A stretch of DNA of 33,221 nucleotides. Origin: Deltaproteobacteria bacterium (GTDB lineage: Bacteria; Myxococcota; XYA12-FULL-58-9). The stretch lies in NCBI GenBank assembly GCA_016218825.1, contig JACRCV010000054.1, forward strand, positions 1 through 33,221, given 5' to 3'. Both the position numbers and the translations under genes were made by a program. Below are positions 18,401-24,064 of this stretch, one piece after another (positions within the stretch are counted from its first letter, which is position 1; each line of letters starts with the position of its first letter). Below the pieces are notes generated by a model that was not told where the DNA came from, ran no database searches, and worked only from the letters and a program-made list of their open reading frames with translations.

Positions 18401-18999
18401 CCGGCGTTCAGCAACCGGCCGACGATCTCGACGTGACGGGTCCCGGGGTGGACGACGTAGTCGGTCTCGAAGCGCAAGCCCCGCTGCGGGATCGCGGCGC
18501 CGAGCAGCTCCGACACCAGGGTCAGGAAGTCGCCGCCGCTCGCCCGGGTCCGGATGACCGCGTCGCCGCCGGCGGCGCCGTCCTTGATCACCTCGATGCC
18601 CGGGATCTGGACCGTCTTGCGGGTGGCGGGATCCAACCGGGTCTGATCTTCGACGTCGAAGGCCTGGAGAAAGAGCGCCGGAAACAGCTCGCCGAAGTTG
18701 TCCCGCCCCTTGCCGCCGCCGGCGGTGCCGACCGCGCCGGGTCGCTCGAGGTCGGCGTCGATGATGCCGCCGCCGAAGATGCCAAAGCCCCGCGACCAAC
18801 CTTGGTCCTGAATGATCACCCGGAACTTCGAGTTGCCGATGATGAAGTCGCCCACCTGGCCGAGGGCGCTCGGGCCGCCGATCAGCTCCTCGGGGGTGGT
18901 GATGCGCCGCGCGTAGGCGCCGGCGTTCTTGGCCTCGCAGCCGGAGAGGCAAAACAGCGCCACGGCCAGCGTCACGGCGGTGACCGCGGCACGCTGCAC
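15445..18999 (-). CDS. Large lipoprotein with CehA/McbA-like metallohydrolase (PHP-type) domain
   Basis: 1184 residues. The signal peptide ends in a clear lipobox (VALFCLSGC). Residues about 30-370 form a beta-rich domain I do not recognise. About 380-440 is a carboxypeptidase-regulatory-like fold (LSGRVVNRKTGQPETEASVH, TDKNGRFVCAL). From about 620 on comes a PHP/CehA-McbA metallohydrolase: TDLHVHSINSVDS, then ATDHNYVTD, VVGVELSTLEMGHFNAF and, near 900, ATGNSDSHKLMAEVGTPR. His and Asp residues in these blocks would bind metal. Relatives cleave carbamate or phosphoester bonds, but the substrate here is unknown. The GTG at 18999 is the best start; the open frame continues upstream only because it crosses a palindromic repeat. 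Confidence 0.75.
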   Translation of the reverse strand: MQRAAVTAVTLAVALFCLSGCEAKNAGAYARRITTPEELIGGPSALGQVGDFIIGNSKFRVIIQDQGWSRGFGIFGGGIIDADLERPGAVGTAGGGKGRDNFGELFPALFLQAFDVEDQTRLDPATRKTVQIPGIEVIKDGAAGGDAVIRTRASGGDFLTLVSELLGAAIPQRGLRFETDYVVHPGTRHVEIVGRLLNAGGQAVELPDPGLATLLQRFGVAALQVPLGDVTLFGEGNDVYAPGAVERAGAAPKPVGFDLRFSVDASYAIARSLPALPGLVVDFLATAGPDVSYGFAVADHERNYVAMNRGEYEKDHQVAATLHSMLVPFLMESFAGAYSVVPPSRLEPEGQPGDTFEYTRYFIVGNGDVASIRDELYAIRGQTTAQLSGRVVNRKTGQPETEASVHILDAERRPYSQVQTDKNGRFVCALERGTYYYRVTAPGRYPYPEKEELDGTRFDTWRCDDANVTAIGDCAAPKAKDAEIYVELPAAARVAIEIRDASGRSLPAKVSVVSTYPDTYSGKDPMTFLFDFSLNEARRATDLTWVDGGRAEERRFVEQVEISADGLAVFDVRPSCTSSYCYDYDLYVSRGPEYDRAIIRGLRLEEGRKQSFAVTLTRTVDTENWVSTDLHVHSINSVDSFMPLDGRVTAAAAEGLEIAVATDHNYVTDYTPVIGGLGLSDWMAGVVGVELSTLEMGHFNAFPLEYDISSPSRFPFVQVCNRAEEVKVNKTAFDWVQCAPQQLFDNVRALGRYGRTDTVVQVNHARDTVLGYYNQYFLNPYTAAPEVPTAKNYPETAFFIYPHDRVPGQYSPESFSWSFDAMEVLNGKRLDQIHAFKVSAAASAEEVARLQDVCQNGHQDNGVGKVRLRNGGYPAYPGAMEDWLHLLNAGYTFTATGNSDSHKLMAEVGTPRTYLYVQPAADGTARDAAPAAIHELDLVDAIKRHRALVTNGPFLDMAVVTTAAGAAGDTQTWHVGDTVPYAVSNAGRQVKVAFILKSAPWVKVSEIVVYANGEVLDRIEVPDAPLEGRDIDVDDDNTFIRYYAFERDTVLVAEAQSHVSMFPIVTPKEDPPTNIGDALGGIASGLGLGNAFARGDGKIAPAYVQKVTPYAVTNPIWLDIDASGVFDAPGNPIPVAPARDPLPGECPEPAALHTEKRPAAALLNVSQGAHFGPGDIRRLFAGLD

Positions 19000-19017
19000 T
19001 GCCGGGGATCTGCTCCC

Positions 19018-19109
19018 GTGCGGGGGCACGGGGGGGCGAGCCGGCGCGCCACGTTCGGCGTGGTCCGCGGACGGAGTGCCGGCGGGAGGTCCCCCCGCTA
19101 GGTTGGCTG
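19018..19109 (+). repeat. Dispersed palindromic repeat, copy A
   Basis: Copy A aligns with copy B (32994-33083) at GTGCGGGGG, GAGCCGGCGCGCC, GCCGGCGGG, GGTCCCCCCGCT and TTGG. It folds as nested stems: six G (19031-19036) with six C (19091-19096), GCCGGC (19040-19045) with GCCGGC (19078-19083), and CCACG (19049-19053) with CGTGG (19059-19063) around a TTCGG loop. It lies between the porin stop and the metallohydrolase start. Strand is nominal, because the element is close to symmetrical. Confidence 0.7.
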
Positions 19110-19181
19110 GGGGTGGGGAGCGCCGCGGCGGCCGCGGCGCGGGAATCAAGGAAAGGCCAAGAGGCGCTGGGCGGGCCCTCA

Positions 19182-20624
19182 TCAGAATGTCACCTGCGTC
19201 GCCGCCTCCACGCGGTCGTTGGCCTGGGCGCGCCCGCCCTGCTCGACGCTGTGGGCGTACTCGAGGTGCAAGATGAGCGGCATGCTCTCGGCGATGTACT
19301 TGAAGCCGACGGTGTGCAACACCACCCGATCGACGTCGGCGCCGGCGGCGGCGTCGCTGGTCTTGACCTCGCGCGGATCCAAGAGCGCGAAGCGATACCC
19401 CGGGTAGAACCCGGTGTCCGGCACCTGCACCGACACCTGCGCGTGACCGCCGAGCGAGTAGACCGGCTCGAGGCCGGTGCGGCTCATGGCGTCGGTGCGC
19501 GCGCCCAGGAGCTGCCCCTGGAGGTAGAACACCATGAAGTGCCACGCGACGTCGAGGCCGGCGCCGATGACCCGGTCGCTGTAGCGACTGGGCTCGAGCC
19601 CGTAGGACAGCTCGTTGTAGAACCCCGACAGGCCGACGATCCCGCCTTCTTGCACCTGCCGATGGGTCGCGGGACCTTCCTCGTCGTCGCCGTCGCCGGC
19701 GGCGGCGAAGCGGGCGAAGAAGCGGCCGTAGGCCGCCGGTAGATCGTTGTCGTTGAACGCCGCGTCGCCGGAGTTGCCGTTGGTGACGGCCAGAGCGTAG
19801 CCGAGGCTCATCGCGCCGCCGGCCATGAGCTTGTCGCTGCCGAGCATCACGCCCATCTGCCGGCCGGGCGCGAAGCCGGCGACGTCGCTGCGGCCGAACA
19901 AGTCGCCGTGCGGGCCTTCGTGGCGTAGGACGCCGCGCGACTCCAGAGCGCGGTGGACGAAGAACTGATCCTCGGTGGGGGTGAGCTCCTCGACGTCGAA
20001 GGGCGGCTTGAAGCGGCCGACGAAGATGCTCGCCGCCGGCACGAAGGTGTAGCGCAGGTAGGCATCTTTGAGGCCGGTCGACAGCGCGCCGACGGTGTCC
20101 TGGTCGTCGGCGTACGACACCAACGCGCCGTCGAAGCCGAGGCGCACGTAAAGGTTGTCGCGGTAGACGGCGCGCAGGTTCAAGCGCGCATCGCCCAAAC
20201 CGAAGCCGTCGTTGCGGCCGACCCCGGGGAGCGCGGAGCGCTCGTAGCTCGCGGGCATGCGGATCCCCATGAATCGGTCGGGGAGGATGCTGCCGGCCTC
20301 GACGCGCAGGTGACCGTCGACGCTGAGGTCGAAGTGCCCCTTGGCCTTGCCGGCCGGGCAGCCGCAGGCGCCATCCTCGCCGCGCTCGCCGTGATGCTCG
20401 TGTCCCTGGTGATGCATCGGCATCTCGGCGGCGGGCGCCTCTTTGGCCGGCTCCGGCAACGCCGCCGGTTGTTCCGCGCTTGCCGGCGTCGCGGTGATCG
20501 CGGCGTCCTGAGCCGCAGCCGCCGGCACCGCCGGCGTCTCTTGGGCCGTCGTGCCCGGCTCGCCTTCTGCAAACGCGACGAACGAATGGAAGACCGACAG
20601 CGCCACCAGCACCGCATTCCGCAT
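19182..20624 (-). CDS. Outer-membrane porin, phosphate-selective (OprP/OprO) type
   Basis: 480 residues. Signal peptide MRNAVLVALSVFHSFVAFAEG, then about 60 residues of Ala/Pro-rich linker and an unusual His/Cys-rich stretch (MHHQGHEHHG, then CGCPAG). From about residue 95 the protein has alternating beta strands with aromatic girdle residues and ends in Phe, as BamA substrates do. FVGRFKPPFDVEELTPTEDQ resembles the strand-turn region of Porin_O_P members, and periplasmic-turn spacing is regular. Substrate is not known; phosphate is only the family association. The ATG at 20624 has GGGAG six bases upstream and TATCGT at 20642-20647. It is the first gene of the minus-strand array running to gcvPB. 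Confidence 0.72.
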   Translation of the reverse strand: MRNAVLVALSVFHSFVAFAEGEPGTTAQETPAVPAAAAQDAAITATPASAEQPAALPEPAKEAPAAEMPMHHQGHEHHGERGEDGACGCPAGKAKGHFDLSVDGHLRVEAGSILPDRFMGIRMPASYERSALPGVGRNDGFGLGDARLNLRAVYRDNLYVRLGFDGALVSYADDQDTVGALSTGLKDAYLRYTFVPAASIFVGRFKPPFDVEELTPTEDQFFVHRALESRGVLRHEGPHGDLFGRSDVAGFAPGRQMGVMLGSDKLMAGGAMSLGYALAVTNGNSGDAAFNDNDLPAAYGRFFARFAAAGDGDDEEGPATHRQVQEGGIVGLSGFYNELSYGLEPSRYSDRVIGAGLDVAWHFMVFYLQGQLLGARTDAMSRTGLEPVYSLGGHAQVSVQVPDTGFYPGYRFALLDPREVKTSDAAAGADVDRVVLHTVGFKYIAESMPLILHLEYAHSVEQGGRAQANDRVEAATQVTF

Positions 20625-20641
20625 CAGACTCTCCCGAAAAG

Positions 20642-20647
20642 ACGATA
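20642..20647 (-). promoter_or_regulatory. -10-like TATCGT before the porin gene
   Basis: TATCGT on the minus strand lies 17 bases before the porin ATG, leaving a short leader that contains the GGGAG ribosome binding site. No clear -35 is seen. Confidence 0.3.
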
Positions 20648-20717
20648 GGTTCCCGTCGCCTGCTGGCGGCGGTTCGGCGCATCAGAAGCGCTCCGCCGCT
20701 TTCAAGTCAAGCGGGAA

Positions 20718-20757
20718 CTGGGGCGCTGGGATCCCGTCCGGCTGCGGCGAGCCCCAG
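20718..20757 (-). terminator. Stem-loop downstream of tRNA-Thr
   Basis: CTGGGGC (20718-20724) pairs perfectly with GCCCCAG (20751-20757). The loop contains GGGATCCC, which is itself a palindrome. It lies 33 bases after the 3' end of tRNA-Thr in the direction of transcription. No T-tract follows, so a terminator or processing signal is plausible but not certain. Confidence 0.35.
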
Positions 20758-20789
20758 AACCCAAGAACCCTTTCGCGCGGGGGAAATGG

Positions 20790-20862
20790 AGCCAAGAAGC
20801 GGGTTCGAACCGCCGACCTGCTGATTACGAATCAGCTGCTCTGCCAACTGAGCTATCTTGGC
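20790..20862 (-). tRNA. tRNA-Thr (anticodon CGU)
   Basis: 73 nt with a seven-pair acceptor stem GCCAAGA/UCUUGGC, D-arm AGCUCAGUUGGCAGAGC, anticodon stem GCUGA/UCAGC around the loop UUCGUAA (anticodon CGU, decoding ACG), and T-arm with UUCGAAC. The discriminator is U. CCA is not encoded. It has its own promoter at 20874-20903. Confidence 0.95.
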
Positions 20863-20873
20863 TCGCGACGCCC

Positions 20874-20903
20874 CCTGTAGCAAACCCATGGCGCCCCTGT
20901 AAA
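20874..20903 (-). promoter_or_regulatory. Promoter of tRNA-Thr
   Basis: TTTACA (minus strand, 20903-20898; five of six to TTGACA), an 18-base spacer, and TACAGG (20879-20874) with an upstream TGC extension. The expected transcript start is about five bases before the tRNA 5' end, a normal arrangement. Confidence 0.55.
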
Positions 20904-20907
20904 GGCG

Positions 20908-21924
20908 TCAGTACGCCTCGTAGTAGACGTACGGCGCCAGGCTGCAGCCGTTGGAGCTGCTGCTCGGCGAGCACGAGCCGTCGCGCGCGGTGCGCTGGTT
21001 CGCGGGCGTCCCGTCACCGCGCGTCCCCGCCCAGATCGCGACGCTGACCCCGGTCACCACCAACGCCGCGGCGCCGGTGAGCGCCCACCACTGCAGGTAC
21101 CACGGCTTCGCCGAGGTCACCGTGGCGCCGAGGTTCGCGGTCGGACCCGACAGCTTGGAGCCGGTGGGCGACACCGCCAGGATCTCGAGCGGCGGGGCCT
21201 CGAGCGGCAGCAGCGCGTCGCCGTCGCCGCCGCCCGGCGGTGGGGCCTCGAGCGGCAGCTCGCCGAGCGCGTCGACCTCGGCGCCCTTGCCGCCCTTTGG
21301 CGGCATCGCCAGCCCTGGAAGCGGCGCCAGCGCCAGGTCATCCGCGGCCGCGGCCGAGCCCTTGCGACCCCCGGGCGCCGCGAGCGGCACCAGCGCCAGC
21401 TCGTCGACGGCGTCGGCGGCGCTCTTCTGCAGCGTCGCCTGCACCTCGTACTCGTTGCCGGGATCGGCGGCGACGACCTTCGAGTAGGTCCCGTAGCCGG
21501 GAGCCGAGACCGTGACCGTGTGCGAGCCAATCTTCAGCTCGTGCTCCAGCGGCACCTTGCCGACCGCCTTGCCGTCCACCGACACCACGGCCTTCGGCAC
21601 GTTCGCCTGCACCTTGATGACGCCGGCGAACGGCAGCATGTCGGCGAAGATCGCGACCGGCTTGCCGGCCTTGGCGCTCACCTTCTCGGTGAAGTCGAGG
21701 TAGCCGAGCTTCTTGACCACGATGGTGTGGTTGCCGAGGCTCAGATCCTTGTTCTTCAGCGGCGTCTTGCCGATCTCCTTGCCGTCGACGTAGACCTTGG
21801 CGCCGCCGATCGTGCCCTCGACCGAGATCGTGGTCTTCTTGCCGGCGCCCTTGGCGACGGCGACGCCCCCGGACGCGAAGCCGAGCGCCACCACGAGGCC
21901 GACGAGGGTCGAACGACGCACCAC
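20908..21924 (-). CDS. Tandem PEGA-domain protein with C-terminal membrane anchor
   Basis: 338 residues. An N-terminal signal peptide (VVRRSTLVGLVVALGFASGG) leads into two PEGA repeats: the first has AKVYVDGKEIGKTPL and GNHTIVVKKLGYLDF, the second AVVSVDGKAVGKVPLEHELK and SHTVTVSAPGYGTY. PEGA repeats are thought to bind or pack against surface-layer and cell-wall structures. A Gly/Pro/Ala linker (about 170-260) follows, then one membrane segment (WALTGAAALVVTGVSVAIW) and a short Cys-containing tail. I chose the GTG at 21924 because an extended -10 lies six bases upstream; GTG at 21921 or 21945 is possible. Confidence 0.75.
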   Translation of the reverse strand: MVRRSTLVGLVVALGFASGGVAVAKGAGKKTTISVEGTIGGAKVYVDGKEIGKTPLKNKDLSLGNHTIVVKKLGYLDFTEKVSAKAGKPVAIFADMLPFAGVIKVQANVPKAVVSVDGKAVGKVPLEHELKIGSHTVTVSAPGYGTYSKVVAADPGNEYEVQATLQKSAADAVDELALVPLAAPGGRKGSAAAADDLALAPLPGLAMPPKGGKGAEVDALGELPLEAPPPGGGDGDALLPLEAPPLEILAVSPTGSKLSGPTANLGATVTSAKPWYLQWWALTGAAALVVTGVSVAIWAGTRGDGTPANQRTARDGSCSPSSSSNGCSLAPYVYYEAY

Positions 21925-21930
21925 GCAAAG

Positions 21931-21939
21931 ACTGTAGCA
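21931..21939 (-). promoter_or_regulatory. Extended -10 element TGCTACAGT before the PEGA gene
   Basis: TG-C-TACAGT on the minus strand ends six bases before the GTG at 21924, with no ribosome binding site. This supports a leaderless transcript and helps choose the start codon. Confidence 0.45.
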
Positions 21940-21969
21940 CAACACCGCGCGCCGCTCCCGCAGTTGCAG

Positions 21970-23955
21970 TCAGGGCTCGGCGTTCCCGAGCCGGATCTCG
22001 ATCGGCGTGGTCTCCGCCTCTTCGATCCGATCGAGGAAGCGCCGGAACGCCGGCCAATCGGCGGCGTCGACCCGATGCACCTTGACCACCAGGCGCCGGG
22101 TGTAGGTGAGGGTCCGATCGCGACGCGCGAAGCCGGCGGCGTATTCGGCGAACGGCTCGACGATCTTGACCAGCGCCGGCAGCGTCATCTCGTAGCCGAC
22201 CGGCACCTCGACGCTCGCGACCGCCTCGCCCCACAACGGCGCCTCCAGCAACGCAGCGTGCCGCCGCGAGGTCCGCCAGCGCCCCGGCAACGCCGGCCCG
22301 GCGAGCTCGACGGCGCGCAGCCGGTAGTGCTCGAAGTCGATCTTCTCGAGTCGACCCTCGGCCTTGGCCCTGAGCTTGACCGGCTCGTCCACCTGGGTCT
22401 CGCCGGTGACCTTCACCTGCGTCAGACGCACGCTCGGCTGTTCGCCCAGCACCGCCTGGGTCGCGATCTGGTCGCGGCCGTCGTCGCCGTCGACCCCGGC
22501 GAGCGCGCCCCGCACCCGCCGCGCCACGGCGCCGGTGAGCTCGCCGTTCATCGCGCCGCTCAAGCTGCCGTCGATGTCCAACGCCAGGCGAAACTGGGTC
22601 ACCGAGCGGTTGCGCTCCGGCGGGTCGAGCGGCACGTCGACGAAGCGCGGCCCGTCGGGGTGGAGCACCAGCGCCGTCCCCCCGGTGAGCGCGGTCGCCA
22701 GCTCGCCGTAGCGGCAGCTGCCGCAGAGAGGATCGAGGAAGGCGTAGCTGTCGGCCGGCACGGTGCACAACAGGCCGCGGCGCGCCGGATCGTCTTTGCA
22801 GCTCGGGTCTTTCGCGATCTCTTCGCTGACGTCGACGGCGACCACCGCGCGGACGAAGGGGTAGAGGCCGGGCAGGTCCTTGACCACCACCGGGCCGGAG
22901 GCGGTCGCGAGGAACGCCGGATAGGCCTTGGCCGACCCGCCCTGCATCGCGCGCCACAGCAGCGCCGCCGCGTCCCGGGTGCACGCCGCCTCGCCGCGCT
23001 CCAGCTCCTTGGCCGGCACCGGCCGCCGCACGCCCAGGCCGGGGACGTCGAGGCCGGCGAGCATCGCCCGCACCCGCATGAAGCGCTTCTTCGCCGAGCC
23101 GCTCTGGGCATCGCCGCCGACCTCCTCGAGCTGCAGCGACAGCTTGGCGGCGACGTCCTCCCAGGACTGGAGCCTACGCTTCAGCGAGCCGTGCCGGGCG
23201 CTGGTCACCACCGCGGCGATCCACGGCGACAGCCGGGCGTAGCTCGGCATGTCGGGCTCGGCATAGTACGCCGGCAGATCGCGCTCGACGAACACCCAGC
23301 GCTCGCGGCCGTCGTCGAGCTTGCGCCGCAACGGCAGGTTCTCGACGACGCTCTCGCCACGGCCATAGCGATAGTCGACCTTCACCCCGGCGCCGGTGAC
23401 GATGCCGAGCTCGGCGCGCATCACCGGCAGCGGCCCGCCGAAGACCCACACCGGCACGTAGTCGGGGTCGGTGAACACCCGCTCGTAGCGATACTCCACG
23501 AGCCCGCCGACCTCGGCGCCCGGCACGGTGAACACCACCTGCTTCACCTCGCTCGCCTGGGTCCTGACGTCGGCCTGCGGCAAGATCGAGAAGGCGTTCT
23601 CCTCCATGTGGGTCACGTCGCCGTCGGCCGCGACGCTGCGCCCCACGGCCCGCGTCACCCGCGAGAACCCGTCCATCGGCAGGACCACCCGCGCCTCGGC
23701 GAGGCCGGCGGGGCTCAAGATCTTCAGCCGCCGCCGGTGATCCAGGACCACGACCAGCCGCGGCGCGACGTTTTCGGTCACCAACACGTCATAGGTGAGG
23801 GTCGCGACGTCCTCGATCACCGCCGCCCCGACGTCCGGCCAATCCCCGGCGGTCGGCTGCGCCGGCACGAACGGGGGCGGGAAGGCGTCGCTGCCCAGGG
23901 TGCCGCAGCCGGCGAAGGTCGCGAGCAGCGACAGGCACGAGAGGATCCGTTGCAC
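21970..23955 (-). CDS. DUF3857/transglutaminase-like lipoprotein, catalytic His missing
   Basis: 661 residues. The signal peptide ends in a lipobox (LLATFAGC), so it is a lipoprotein. The N-terminal part (about 50-300) is beta-rich and DUF3857-like. The core (about 320-460) keeps a Cys in AACTRDA where active relatives have GDCKDxA. The expected His of FDHVIV is replaced in FVRAVV, and the LDPT region reads LDPLCGSCRYGE. The C-terminal region is beta-rich. It is a paralogue of the protein at 12870-14813: both share DLPGLYxF and DPxCxxCxxGE. The start is a GTG with an extended -10 (TGCTAGACT) six bases ahead. The function is not known. Confidence 0.72.
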   Translation of the reverse strand: MQRILSCLSLLATFAGCGTLGSDAFPPPFVPAQPTAGDWPDVGAAVIEDVATLTYDVLVTENVAPRLVVVLDHRRRLKILSPAGLAEARVVLPMDGFSRVTRAVGRSVAADGDVTHMEENAFSILPQADVRTQASEVKQVVFTVPGAEVGGLVEYRYERVFTDPDYVPVWVFGGPLPVMRAELGIVTGAGVKVDYRYGRGESVVENLPLRRKLDDGRERWVFVERDLPAYYAEPDMPSYARLSPWIAAVVTSARHGSLKRRLQSWEDVAAKLSLQLEEVGGDAQSGSAKKRFMRVRAMLAGLDVPGLGVRRPVPAKELERGEAACTRDAAALLWRAMQGGSAKAYPAFLATASGPVVVKDLPGLYPFVRAVVAVDVSEEIAKDPSCKDDPARRGLLCTVPADSYAFLDPLCGSCRYGELATALTGGTALVLHPDGPRFVDVPLDPPERNRSVTQFRLALDIDGSLSGAMNGELTGAVARRVRGALAGVDGDDGRDQIATQAVLGEQPSVRLTQVKVTGETQVDEPVKLRAKAEGRLEKIDFEHYRLRAVELAGPALPGRWRTSRRHAALLEAPLWGEAVASVEVPVGYEMTLPALVKIVEPFAEYAAGFARRDRTLTYTRRLVVKVHRVDAADWPAFRRFLDRIEEAETTPIEIRLGNAEP

Positions 23956-23961
23956 CGCCGC

Positions 23962-23970
23962 AGTCTAGCA
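23962..23970 (-). promoter_or_regulatory. Extended -10 element TGCTAGACT before the DUF3857-like lipoprotein
   Basis: TG-C-TAGACT on the minus strand ends six bases before the GTG start at 23955. Just upstream, CGGGGC and GCCCCG (23977-23998) form a hairpin followed on this strand by GTTTTC, which could block read-through from the divergent side or act as an operator. Confidence 0.45.
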
Positions 23971-24049
23971 GAAAACCGGGGCGTGGACAGAAGCCCCGTG
24001 CGCCGTCCCCCGGCACCGGAAACCTCTCCGCTTCGGCGCCGTTCCTTTG

Positions 24050-24055
24050 TATGAT
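24050..24055 (+). promoter_or_regulatory. -10-like TATGAT before the FHA gene
   Basis: TATGAT matches TATAAT at five of six bases and ends nine bases before the ATG at 24065. No Shine-Dalgarno fits in between, so the mRNA would be leaderless or nearly so. Confidence 0.4.
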
Positions 24056-24064
24056 GACGCGCCC

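Noticed and set aside
11949-19101. Very long plus-strand open frames opposite the gcv/metallohydrolase genes
   Set aside because: Their peptides are Arg/Ala/Gly/Pro-rich with no domain. They are antisense shadows typical of high-GC DNA over well-supported minus-strand genes.
19000-20682. Continuation of the metallohydrolase frame up to 20682
   Set aside because: It crosses the repeat and overlaps the whole porin gene. The lipobox signal peptide marks the true start near 18999.
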